Shown here piece by piece: positions 35,402-43,684 of a DNA stretch of 64,000 nt (its first letter is position 1; the number at the start of each line of letters is the position of its first letter). The DNA is from Prevotella sp. Lineage in GTDB: Bacteria > Bacteroidota > Bacteroidia > Bacteroidales > Bacteroidaceae. The stretch is taken from positions 1 to 64,000 of the forward strand of contig JAGAYI010000016.1 in the NCBI GenBank assembly GCA_017940545.1, written 5' to 3'. The notes below the pieces were generated by a model that saw nothing but the letters and a program-made list of their open reading frames with translations, was not told where the DNA came from and ran no database searches. Both the position numbers and the translations under genes were made by a program.

Positions 35402-36697
35402 ATGATACAGGAGTTTCAAGTACAGAATTTCTACAGCATCAGGGAGCGGCAGACCATCAGTTTTGTGCCGACCAACGATGGCAATATGCGTAATCAATAC
35501 GTCCACGAAGTGAGCGATGGTGTTGAGCTCTTGAAGATTGGTATTGTTTATGGTAGCAATGCCAGCGGTAAGACCACCTTGCTCCAAGCCCTATCATTTT
35601 TCCGTAGCACGATGCTTAACAAACCGGAATCGAAAAATGATGGCATGAGGTACTTCCCTTTCTTACTCGACAAGCACAGCAGGGATGAGCGTTCACACAT
35701 GCAGATGACATTCTGGCTGAATGCGGAAAAGTATGTCTTAAGTCTGGAGTTTGACAGCAAGCGAATCTACGACGAATCGCTGATAGTATATACAAGCGCC
35801 CGTCCTACCACGCTATACAAACGTGTATATCAGCCGGAGTCTGATCACACGGAGGTGTCTTTCGGTGCTAAGGCAGGAATAGACAAAGCCACTCAGCGTG
35901 CCATCGAGGGCAACACAACCAACAACTGTACGGTGATGGCAGCCTTCGGACAATCAAATGCTCATGTTTCAAAGCTTAACGATGTGTTTGACTTCTTCCT
36001 TTCAGGCATGCAGAATATCCTGACCCCAAGGGATTATCTGTCGTTCGATGTTAAAAACGAGCTCAAGAATGATAAGGATGGCAAGAAGAAACGTTTCCTG
36101 CTCCAGCTGTTGAAGGCAAGCGACTTCAACATCGTTGACATGACACTCGACGAGCGTGAAGAGTCTATTACGCCTGAAATGGAAAAGACCATCAAGAGTG
36201 CTCCGATACCCGAAGAGGCAAAGATAGAGATGCTCAGACGTGGCACCATCAAGCATGATGACATTATGTTCTTGCATACGGGTGAGGATGGAGAATACGA
36301 GTTGCACGAAGGGCTGGAGTCTGCCGGTACGCATCGGTTCCTGGGAATGTCCGTCGTGCTATATTATGTATTGCACGAGAACAACTTTATTCCGATTGAC
36401 GAGATAGAGACCAGCATACACTATGAACTTCTTGCCTATTTCATCAAGCTGTTCCTGGCCAACAGCGAGGGGTCGTCACAACTACTGATGACAACCCACG
36501 ACATCAACCTTCTGAACGAGGATTTTATCCGTCGCGATGTAGTATGGTTTACCGACAAGAGCAGTCAGGGTGCTACGCAGCTGAAGCGACTCTCCTCACT
36601 CGGACTCCACAAGACGATGAATCCATACAACGCCTACAAACAGGGCAAGTTGGTGGACTTGCCATTTCTCGGAAGTATTTACCTTGAAACAGAGTAG
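35402..36697 (+). CDS. rloA: RloA-like AAA ATPase (AbiL-type defence)
   Basis: A 431-residue ABC-like/SMC-like ATPase. Walker A is GSNASGKTTLL near residue 50, preceded by the FQVQNFYSIRERQTISF strand typical of AAA_15/AAA_21 proteins. Near the C-terminus come a signature-like GLESAGTHRFLGMS, Walker B IPIDEIETSIHYEL and the switch histidine in TTHDINLL. RloA pairs with RloB in restriction-linked and AbiL abortive-infection systems. Start 35402 (ATG) preferred to a GTG nine bases upstream. rloB follows after three bases. Confidence 0.87.
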   Translation: MIQEFQVQNFYSIRERQTISFVPTNDGNMRNQYVHEVSDGVELLKIGIVYGSNASGKTTLLQALSFFRSTMLNKPESKNDGMRYFPFLLDKHSRDERSHMQMTFWLNAEKYVLSLEFDSKRIYDESLIVYTSARPTTLYKRVYQPESDHTEVSFGAKAGIDKATQRAIEGNTTNNCTVMAAFGQSNAHVSKLNDVFDFFLSGMQNILTPRDYLSFDVKNELKNDKDGKKKRFLLQLLKASDFNIVDMTLDEREESITPEMEKTIKSAPIPEEAKIEMLRRGTIKHDDIMFLHTGEDGEYELHEGLESAGTHRFLGMSVVLYYVLHENNFIPIDEIETSIHYELLAYFIKLFLANSEGSSQLLMTTHDINLLNEDFIRRDVVWFTDKSSQGATQLKRLSSLGLHKTMNPYNAYKQGKLVDLPFLGSIYLETE

Positions 36698-36700
36698 CAC

Positions 36701-37297
36701 ATGGCGGTCAAGAAGAGTATAGCAATCATTGGCGAAGGAGAAACCGAGTGGTGGTACTTTGAGACTCTCCGCGTGGCTTGCCGCTATAAGTTTAAGGTGG
36801 CTCCCGACTTCCCCCAGCATTCGGATATTCCTCACATGGCTAAACTGGCAGAGGACTATGTGAAGCGCGAAACCGACCACGTGGTTTGCCTTGTGGATAT
36901 GGACCGCCTGCTCAAGGTGCCCGCGGAAATGGCGACCTATCAGAAGCTGAAGAAGAAGAGCAGCCGGAATGTGATTTGGATTGAGACCAACCCTTGTACC
37001 GAGTTTTGGTTCTTGCTCCACTTCCTGCCGCAGCTTTCCACCAAGCATTATGAGACGTGCGATGATGTGTTGCCCGACCTCCAGAGATATATGCCTGGCT
37101 ACGAAAAGACGGCCCGTTACTTCAGGAAGAACAACCTATACAAGTATCTGACTGAGCACGGCGACTTGCAACGAGCTATTAAACATGCCAAGGAATTAAC
37201 TCGCCTGAGTGAATCAACTCCCGAGGACAAAATAGCATACAGCCAGATGCACAGGGTATTTGAACTGATAGCCTCGATGGAGGAATCTATGAGATAG
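36701..37297 (+). CDS. rloB: RloB-like protein (AbiLii-type effector)
   Basis: A 198-residue RloB-family protein with a TOPRIM-like arrangement: IIGEGETEWWYF at the N-terminus (Glu site), HVVCLVDMDRLL (Asp-x-Asp) near residue 63, and ETNPCTEFWFLLHF near residue 93. These match the acidic residues of OLD/TOPRIM nucleases. It is translated directly after rloA, and the two probably form an abortive-infection system. Location 3 kb from a type I system fits the restriction-linked-ORF name. Confidence 0.85.
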   Translation: MAVKKSIAIIGEGETEWWYFETLRVACRYKFKVAPDFPQHSDIPHMAKLAEDYVKRETDHVVCLVDMDRLLKVPAEMATYQKLKKKSSRNVIWIETNPCTEFWFLLHFLPQLSTKHYETCDDVLPDLQRYMPGYEKTARYFRKNNLYKYLTEHGDLQRAIKHAKELTRLSESTPEDKIAYSQMHRVFELIASMEESMR

Positions 37298-37365
37298 ATG
37301 GAGAGTATGGAAATAGGAAGTATATGACTTGCGAAAGATAATTTTAAAAAAACTGTTTCATACAC

Positions 37366-37560
37366 TTGCAAAGTTACATTAATTTTTGTACCTTTGCATT
37401 GACATTGTTTCTCAGCAATGTCGGTGCAAACCAAACGGTTACATAACCGTCAGAAATCAGAGCCGACCGAGAAAAAGGGTCACACCGCCCGCTGTTAGAA
37501 CTAACACCGCCCGCCGTGAGTTCTAACAGCGGGCGGTGTTAGAATGAACAGCGGCCGCTG
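37366..37560 (+). ncRNA. Promoter plus structured RNA with competing hairpin arms
   Basis: TTG near 37367 and TACCTTTG at 37389-37396 form a promoter. Two small hairpins follow (GACATTG.../CAATGTC and ACGGTTACATAACCGT). Then come three mutually complementary arms. Arm A (37493-37502 region) is CACCGCCCGCTGTTAGAACT; arm B (37501-37514) is CTAACACCGCCCGC; arm C (37521-37542) begins AGTTCTAACAGCGGGCGGTG and continues TTAG. Arm C can pair fully with A or with B. A perfect palindrome ACAGCGGCCGCTGT follows at about 37548-37561. No frame is present. Confidence 0.55.
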
Positions 37561-37700
37561 TGTTCCTGTTTCCCCGGCAGTTTCTCCCTGCTTCCCCTAC
37601 CCAAACTCCCCGTTCCCCCTACCCTTTCTCCCAGTTTCCACGGCACTCTCTAATTCTTTCCCCGACACTCTCTTGCAGTCTCCCCGGCATTTTCCTGAGT
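37561..37700 (+). other. Pyrimidine-rich degenerate repeat tract
   Basis: About 140 bases that are mainly C and T on the plus strand, with loosely repeated pieces such as TTTCCCCGGCA, CTCTCTTGCAG and TCTCCCCGGCA. It follows the competing hairpins directly and encodes nothing evident. The rest of the 509-bp gap before the fimbrillin-like gene is the terminator below. Confidence 0.6.
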
Positions 37701-37725
37701 AAAACGTCGTTTTGACAAAAAGAAG

Positions 37726-37767
37726 AGCGGCTCTCATTGCGCATACTGCATCGCAATGAGAGCCGCT
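37726..37767 (-). terminator. Terminator of the fimbrillin-like gene
   Basis: A perfect 16-bp stem (AGCGGCTCTCATTGCG and its complement) with a 10-base loop. Read on the minus strand it is followed by TCTTCTTTTTG. Confidence 0.8.
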
Positions 37768-37806
37768 AAACAAGTTATATACTGCGAAATAGCTTACTGT
37801 GAAAGG

Positions 37807-39396
37807 TCAGAAGGCGAAGAAGGGGCGAACATATTTTGTTGCATTATATTTATTGTCGCCTTGTATCTTGTAAGGATAAGCTGTCCCGATATACCAAGCT
37901 TTATAAGAAGAACCCGAAAAACCAGTTTCTGTGCAAGTCCAAAAAGTAGGAAATAAATTAGGATAACTAGAAGAAACCTCAGCTATATTTCTAAGGTCTG
38001 TGAAAAAATTGGTCACATAATCAGATATAGTATCATAATAAGTTTTTGGATAATTGTTTAGAATCTGTATCAACTGGTAAGCAGAACACATGAACCAACT
38101 GCTACATCCGTATCTCGAATTATCAAAACCATCTACACTATAGTCTTTAGCAGCGGCAAAAGCAGGATGATTATCACTATAGCCATCCACTTTGAGATAC
38201 TGAAGTCCAGATTCTTTTGTATTACCAAGATCTGCAAGAGTTTTATTCGTATAGGTGTTAGCTGGAGCACCACTTATTGCCCAATTGTATGGATTTCCGC
38301 CTACATCTTTTGACCCGCCAACGCAATAAATTGAAACTGCCAGTCCATGTTTGTAGGTGTCTTTTTGTGGTTCAAACGTAGCGCCTTCTTGAATATAACC
38401 TTCTGCATCATCCTCACCCGTATTTTCACCCACGTAAGCTATCATGGCCACAGGGGTAACAGATGGTCCGCCATCTAACTTCAATTCCTGACTGTAGAAT
38501 TTAGCACTTTCTATCGTCTTGCCGGTGAACGACTTGCTGTATTCAATGCCATTTACCTCACTATACTTATACACCTTGCCGTCGGTAGCAATGACGCAGC
38601 CAAGATGGTCGGTTTTGATGTTGGCAGGAACAAAGTCGCACTGGTACTGATAGATTTTGGCTTTCTCGGTGGTACTTGCAGTAAACGTGAAGTCAGCATT
38701 AGTTGCCGGCAACATGGCGATGCAGAACTCAGACTGAGCGGAAGCGGGAGAAACGGTATAAGTATTTGTGCCGTCGGTAGCCACAAACTTCGTGGCACTA
38801 AGGGCGTTACCGTCTGCCTTCTTCAGGTTGAACTGATAGATGCACACCTGCGGCTCCAGGGTGGTGTTGGCCGTCAGCGTACCCTTGGGGTCGCGCGGGC
38901 TGCGGTCTTCAACATCAATCGTGCCCTCGCCGGTTTCAATGTCTAACTGCTGGCTGATGTAGTTGAGCGTGCCCTCCTGGTTGGCCAGTACGCTCTTCTT
39001 GATGCCGCCGCGTCCGTCGTGCGCTGTGGCGGGATAGATGAACTTCACGGTGCTCTCGCCAATCTTAGGCCCGTAGAGCGTGGCCTTGAACTCGGCACCG
39101 CCTTCGTCGTTCACACCGCTGACGGTGGCAATGGCCGTAGCGTTGCCCGACGTTGTGGGATAGTAAATGGCAAACTGGTCGCCTGCCTGCCAGGAGCCTT
39201 TGCCATCAGCATTGATGGAGCGCGTCATGCCGGCCTTGGCTCCCAGCGTGCCCTCCAACTGGACGGCCTGGTTAGCCGCCGGCTGTTGCGGCTGCTGCGG
39301 TGTGTCGGTCGTGGTAACATCGTCGCTGCCTGAACATGCAACCATGCAGCACCCCACTACCAGCAGGAATGCTGCCCGAAACAAATGCTTCTTCAT
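37807..39396 (-). CDS. Fimbrillin-like lipoprotein with lectin-like C-terminus
   Basis: A 529-residue surface lipoprotein. The signal ends in Val-Ala-Cys (LLVVGCCMVACSGSDD). Residues about 45-290 look like a fimbrillin (Mfa-like) domain: GTLGAKAGMTRSINADGKG, WQAGDQFAIYY, KFIYPA. The last ~120 residues resemble the C-type-lectin/FISUMP-type end: WFMCSAYQLIQILNNY, FPTFWTCTETG, SYKAWYIGT and the final TKYVRPFFAF. Likely a fimbrial tip or adhesin. The 49-aa gene precedes it by 54 bp in the same direction. Confidence 0.75.
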   Translation of the reverse strand: MKKHLFRAAFLLVVGCCMVACSGSDDVTTTDTPQQPQQPAANQAVQLEGTLGAKAGMTRSINADGKGSWQAGDQFAIYYPTTSGNATAIATVSGVNDEGGAEFKATLYGPKIGESTVKFIYPATAHDGRGGIKKSVLANQEGTLNYISQQLDIETGEGTIDVEDRSPRDPKGTLTANTTLEPQVCIYQFNLKKADGNALSATKFVATDGTNTYTVSPASAQSEFCIAMLPATNADFTFTASTTEKAKIYQYQCDFVPANIKTDHLGCVIATDGKVYKYSEVNGIEYSKSFTGKTIESAKFYSQELKLDGGPSVTPVAMIAYVGENTGEDDAEGYIQEGATFEPQKDTYKHGLAVSIYCVGGSKDVGGNPYNWAISGAPANTYTNKTLADLGNTKESGLQYLKVDGYSDNHPAFAAAKDYSVDGFDNSRYGCSSWFMCSAYQLIQILNNYPKTYYDTISDYVTNFFTDLRNIAEVSSSYPNLFPTFWTCTETGFSGSSYKAWYIGTAYPYKIQGDNKYNATKYVRPFFAF

Positions 39397-39450
39397 GATA
39401 ATAAAAAAAAGATTTACGTAGTTACTCTTTCTACTTTTTTTGAATGGTTC

Positions 39451-39600
39451 TTACTCGAAAACACCGCCAGCTGAAGTATAACTACCATGCATCAGTCCAG
39501 GGGCAGAGCCACTAATAGGAGTACTGCCCGAAAGCAGATGAGCACTACCACTCAGTTTCACGACACGCAGACGTGCCTCGTCATAGGTTTTCTTTTCCAT
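39451..39600 (-). CDS. 49-residue peptide preceding the fimbrillin-like gene
   Basis: ATG at 39600 to TAA at 39451, 49 codons. The sequence has a charged N-terminus (MEKKTYDEARLRVVKL) and a Gly/Ser-rich end (SGSAHLLSGSTPISGSAPG, then YTSAGGVFE). No signal peptide. Short genes of this style, with VVKL and LL-x-GS, are common in Prevotella as far as I recall. It has its own promoter (TATCTTTG at 39684-39677, TTG at 39707-39705), making a translated product plausible. Function unknown. Confidence 0.6.
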   Translation of the reverse strand: MEKKTYDEARLRVVKLSGSAHLLSGSTPISGSAPGLMHGSYTSAGGVFE

Positions 39601-39676
39601 ACTCTTAATTAATTTATGTTATAAAAATATTGAAGGCGATTGTTTTTTAATGGGCAGTCGTAGTCTCTATAAGGCG

Positions 39677-39785
39677 CAAAGATAAAGAGAAAATTTCAAA
39701 CAACCAAAGAAAAAGGCGAAAAAATGACAAAAAGCAAATAAAAAGCAGAATGATTTGCAGAATGTATAGTTTTTTATTACCTTTG
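39677..39785. promoter_or_regulatory. Divergent promoters for the 49-aa gene and the LacI gene
   Basis: Minus-strand box TATCTTTG (39684-39677) with TTG 20 bp upstream, and plus-strand box TACCTTTG (39778-39785), eight bases before the LacI ATG. The LacI regulator could bind here. Confidence 0.6.
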
Positions 39786-39793
39786 TAGCCACT

Positions 39794-40864
39794 ATGGCAA
39801 ATGAAAAAATCAGAATCAAAGATATAGCTGAACGGGCGGGTGTCAGCGTGGGCACCGTAGATAGGGTGCTGCACAAACGGCCCAACGTGAGCCCCAAAGC
39901 GTTGGAGAAAGTCAACAAGGCGCTGGAGGAAATGGACTACAAGCCCAACATGTATGCCTCGGCGCTGGCCTACAACAAGCGCTACACCTTCTACTGCATT
40001 ATTCCCAAGCACGCCAGCGAGGCCTACTGGGAGGAGATTGAGGAGGGTGCGCAGGCGGCCTGCGACCGCCGCCGCGACTTCGGCATCAGCATCAAGATGG
40101 TCTATTACAAGCGCTTCCAGCCCGAGACGTTCGTCAAGGCCACCGCCGAGGTACTTAAGCAGAAGCCGGCAGGCATCATCGTGGTGCCATCGACGCTGGA
40201 GCTGACGCGCAAGTTCACCGACCAGCTGCACGAACAGCAGGTGCCCTTCATACTGTTAGACTCGTACATGCCCGACCTGCGGCCGCTGTCGTTCTTCGGC
40301 CAGGACTCGTTCCACAGCGGCTATTTTGCCGCCCGCATGCTGATGATGATGGCACCCAACGAGAAGGAAATCATGCTGATGAAGCAGATGCTGAACGGCA
40401 ACGTGGCATCGAAACAGCAGGAGAACCGCGAGACGGGATTCCGACACTACATGCACGACCACTTCCCCGAGGTGGTCATCAGCGAGCTGGACCTGCCGTT
40501 GGACGAGGAGCGCGAGCAGTACGACACGCTGATGGAGAGCTTCTTCAAGAAACACCCGCTGGTGCACAACTGCATCACGTTCAACTCGAAGGCCCACCTG
40601 GTGGGCGAGTTTCTGCAGCGGTCGAACCTGCGCAACATACAGATTATGGGCTACGACATGGTCGAGAAGAACGCCGAGTGCGTCAGGCAGGGCAGCATCT
40701 CGTTCCTCATTGCCCAGCATGCCTACATGCAGGGCTACGAGTGCGTGGAGACACTCTTCGACGCCATTGTGCTGAAACGCGAGGTGACACCCGTCAACTA
40801 CATGCCCATTGAGCTGCTGACGAAGGAGAACATTGACTTCTACCGCAGGAAGAACATTGGCTGA
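39794..40864 (+). CDS. LacI-family regulator of the altronate operon
   Basis: A 356-residue repressor. The HTH lies at about 6-50 (IRIKDIAERAGVSVGTVDRV, LHKRPNVSPKALEKV) and the periplasmic-binding-protein-like sensor at about 65-340 (FYCIIPKHASEAYWEEIEEG, IIVVPSTLELTRKF). It heads the uxaA cluster, 34 bp ahead of uxaA, so it probably responds to a hexuronate-derived sugar. The stop region carries an 18-bp tandem duplication (AAGAACATTGGCT twice). Confidence 0.9.
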   Translation: MANEKIRIKDIAERAGVSVGTVDRVLHKRPNVSPKALEKVNKALEEMDYKPNMYASALAYNKRYTFYCIIPKHASEAYWEEIEEGAQAACDRRRDFGISIKMVYYKRFQPETFVKATAEVLKQKPAGIIVVPSTLELTRKFTDQLHEQQVPFILLDSYMPDLRPLSFFGQDSFHSGYFAARMLMMMAPNEKEIMLMKQMLNGNVASKQQENRETGFRHYMHDHFPEVVISELDLPLDEEREQYDTLMESFFKKHPLVHNCITFNSKAHLVGEFLQRSNLRNIQIMGYDMVEKNAECVRQGSISFLIAQHAYMQGYECVETLFDAIVLKREVTPVNYMPIELLTKENIDFYRRKNIG

Positions 40865-40898
40865 ACGAAAGAACATTGGCTAAACAAATGATACAATT

Positions 40899-42395
40899 AT
40901 GGAACAAACTACTTTTTTGAAAATCAATCCGGCTGACAGCGTCGTAGTATGCCTGCAGCCGAAGAAGAAGGGCGACGTCATCGACGTTGACGGCAAGCAG
41001 ATAACCGTGCTGCAGGACACACCCGCCGGCCACAAGGTACTCATCAGCGACAAGAAGCAGGGCGAAGACATCATCAAGTACGGTTACCCCATAGGCCACG
41101 CACGCCAGGACCTGAAGGCCGGCGAGTGGGTCAACGAGAACAACCTGAAGACCAACCTGAAGGGCACGCTGGAATATACGTACCAGCCGGTCAGCGAAAC
41201 GCTCAGCATCAAGGACGAGCACCGCACCTTCAGCGGCTACGTGCGCCAGAACGGCGAAGTGGGCGTGAGAAACGAGATATGGATTGTGCCCACCGTGGGC
41301 TGCGTGAACGGCATTGCCGAACGGCTGGCCGACCAGCTGCGCCGGGAGACCCAGCTGAAGGACATTGACGCCGTCTTTGCCTGGCACCACAACTACGGCT
41401 GCTCGCAGCTGTCGGGCGACCACGAGAACACGCGCAAGGTGCTGCGCGACATCTGCCTGCACCCCAATGCCGGCGGCGTGCTGGTGCTCAGCTTAGGGTG
41501 CGAGAACAACCAGCCCGACCAGTTCATGGAGCTGTTGGGCGACTACGACAAGAGCCGCATCAAGCTGCTGGTGACGCAGAAGGTAGAAGGCGACGAGATG
41601 GAAGAAGGCATGAAACTGCTGCGCCAGCTGTACGACGTAGCCTCGCACGACCGTCGTGAGGAGGTCAGCGTGAGCAAGCTGCGCGTAGGTCTGAAGTGCG
41701 GCGGCAGCGACGGTTTCTCAGGCATTACGGCCAACCCGCTGGTAGGTGAGTTCAGCGACTGGCTGGTGGCACAGGGCGGCACGAGCATACTGACAGAGGT
41801 GCCCGAAATGTTCGGCGCAGAAACCATACTGATGAACCGCTGCAAGACGCCCGAGCTGTTTGAACAGACGGTGGCAATGATTAACAACTTCAAGGAGTAC
41901 TTCCTGAGCCACGGCGAACCCGTGGGCGAAAACCCCAGCCCAGGCAACAAGGCCGGCGGCATATCGACCCTCGAAGACAAGGCATTAGGCTGCACGCAGA
42001 AGTGCGGACGAGCCCCCGTAAGCGGTGTGCTGGAATATGGCGACCGCCTGCAGGTGAACGGTCTGAACCTGCTGTCGGCTCCGGGCAACGACCTGGTGGC
42101 TGCTACGGCACTGGCCTCTGCCGGCTGCCAGTTGGTGCTCTTCACCACGGGTCGCGGCACGCCCTTCGGCACGTTTGTACCCACCATGAAGATAGCCACC
42201 AACCCCACTCTGGCTGCCCGTAAGCCTAACTGGATTGACTTCTCGGCCGGACAGCTGGTGGAAGGCCGCACCATGAAGGAACTGGTGCCGGAGTTCATTG
42301 ACAAGATTCTCAGCGTGGCCAGCGGTGCGCCTGCCCGCAACGAGGAGAACGGATACCGCGAAATAGCCATCTTCAAGAATGGCGTAACGCTGTAG
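40899..42395 (+). CDS. uxaA: Altronate dehydratase
   Basis: A 498-residue UxaA, converting D-altronate to 2-keto-3-deoxygluconate in galacturonate breakdown; usual length. The N-terminal SAF domain includes AGHKVLISDKKQGEDIIKYG and IGHARQDLKAGEWVN. The catalytic part has SGYVRQNGEVGVRNEIW, PTVGCVNGIAERL, HNYGCSQLSGDHENTRKVL and LKCGGSDGFSGITANPLVG, with the conserved cysteines. No uxaB/uxaC/kdgK is adjacent, so the rest of the pathway lies elsewhere. Confidence 0.93.
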   Translation: MEQTTFLKINPADSVVVCLQPKKKGDVIDVDGKQITVLQDTPAGHKVLISDKKQGEDIIKYGYPIGHARQDLKAGEWVNENNLKTNLKGTLEYTYQPVSETLSIKDEHRTFSGYVRQNGEVGVRNEIWIVPTVGCVNGIAERLADQLRRETQLKDIDAVFAWHHNYGCSQLSGDHENTRKVLRDICLHPNAGGVLVLSLGCENNQPDQFMELLGDYDKSRIKLLVTQKVEGDEMEEGMKLLRQLYDVASHDRREEVSVSKLRVGLKCGGSDGFSGITANPLVGEFSDWLVAQGGTSILTEVPEMFGAETILMNRCKTPELFEQTVAMINNFKEYFLSHGEPVGENPSPGNKAGGISTLEDKALGCTQKCGRAPVSGVLEYGDRLQVNGLNLLSAPGNDLVAATALASAGCQLVLFTTGRGTPFGTFVPTMKIATNPTLAARKPNWIDFSAGQLVEGRTMKELVPEFIDKILSVASGAPARNEENGYREIAIFKNGVTL

Positions 42396-42409
42396 GAAGA
42401 ATAGAAGGA

Positions 42410-43684
42410 TTGAAGAAGGGATTATTGGCATTATCACCCTTGGCGGTGTTCATCATTTTGTATTTAGTCACCAGCATGGTTGCTGGTGACTTCTACAAGG
42501 TGCCTATCACGGTGGCGTTCATGATAACCAGCATCTATGCCGTCATCGTGACAGGAGGGTTGCCGCTGCGTAAACGCATCGACGTGTTCAGCCGCGGTGC
42601 CGGTACGGGACAGATGATGCTGATGCTCTGGATATTCGTGCTGGCAGGGGCTTTTGCCTACTCGGCGAAGGCGATGGGAGCTATTGACGCAACGGTAAAC
42701 CTTGCGCTGACGCTGCTGCCGGGCAACATGCTGTTGGCAGGGTTCTTCGTGGCGGCCTGTTTCATATCGCTCAGCATAGGGACCAGCGTAGGAACCATTG
42801 TGGCGCTGACACCCATTGCAGCCGGCATTGCCGAGCAGACGGGCATCAGCCTGCCCATGATGACGGCCGTAGTGGTGGGGGGCAGTTTCTTTGGCGACAA
42901 CCTGTCGTTCATCAGCGACACCACCATTATTGCCACATCGACGCAAGGCTGCCGGCTGAGCGACAAGTTCCGCGTCAACGCGTTCATCGTCGTGCCTCCG
43001 GCCGTCCTGCTGCTCGTGGCCTACATCTTCATGGGCAGCGACATCGCCTCGCCAAAGCATGTGGCGGAAGTGGAATATGTCAAGGTGATACCCTACGTCG
43101 TCGTGTTGCTGACGGCCATCTTCGGCATGAACGTGATGGCGGTGCTCACCGTGGGACTGCTGCTGACGGGCATGATAGGCATGGCCGAAGGAGCGTTCGA
43201 CGTCTTCGGGTGGTTCGCGGCCATGGGCAGCGGCATTTCGGGCATGGGCGAGCTGATTATCATTACCATGATGGCTGGCGGACTGCTGGAACTCATCAAG
43301 CAGAACGGGGGCATAGACTACATGATTGAGAAAATGACGAGCCACATTCACAGCAAGCGCGGTGCCGAGCTGTCTATCGGGGCATTGGTATCGCTGGTCA
43401 ACATCTGTACGGCCAACAATACCGTAGCCATACTGACCGTAGGCGGCATAGCCAAGCAAATAGGCGACAAATATGGCGTTGACAACCGGAAATGTGCCTC
43501 GATACTGGACACTTACTCGTGCATGATGCAGGGGCTGATTCCCTACGGAGCACAAATGCTGATGGCGGCCGGACTGGCCAAGCTGAACCCCATCAGCATC
43601 ATGCCCTACCTGTACTACCCGCTGCTCATTGGCGTGGCTGCCACATTATCTATACTATTCAGATACCCAAGACGATACTCATGA
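42410..43684 (+). CDS. NhaC-like Na+/H+ antiporter family protein
   Basis: A 424-residue inner-membrane protein of about 11 segments, ArsB/NhaC-type fold. Signature segments are SIGTSVGTIVALTPIAAGIA, VVGGSFFGDNLSFISDTTII and TANNTVAILTVGGIAKQIGD. The likely start is TTG at 42410, with AGAAGGA directly upstream. It sits 14 bp after uxaA and overlaps the next gene by four bases. Its place suggests transport of altronate, a uronate or an exchanged cation; not proven. Confidence 0.8.
   Translation: MKKGLLALSPLAVFIILYLVTSMVAGDFYKVPITVAFMITSIYAVIVTGGLPLRKRIDVFSRGAGTGQMMLMLWIFVLAGAFAYSAKAMGAIDATVNLALTLLPGNMLLAGFFVAACFISLSIGTSVGTIVALTPIAAGIAEQTGISLPMMTAVVVGGSFFGDNLSFISDTTIIATSTQGCRLSDKFRVNAFIVVPPAVLLLVAYIFMGSDIASPKHVAEVEYVKVIPYVVVLLTAIFGMNVMAVLTVGLLLTGMIGMAEGAFDVFGWFAAMGSGISGMGELIIITMMAGGLLELIKQNGGIDYMIEKMTSHIHSKRGAELSIGALVSLVNICTANNTVAILTVGGIAKQIGDKYGVDNRKCASILDTYSCMMQGLIPYGAQMLMAAGLAKLNPISIMPYLYYPLLIGVAATLSILFRYPRRYS

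Noticed and set aside
37807..38000. Diversity-generating retroelement
   Set aside because: The protein end looks like a DGR target, but no reverse transcriptase or template repeat is present in the window, so only the possibility is recorded.
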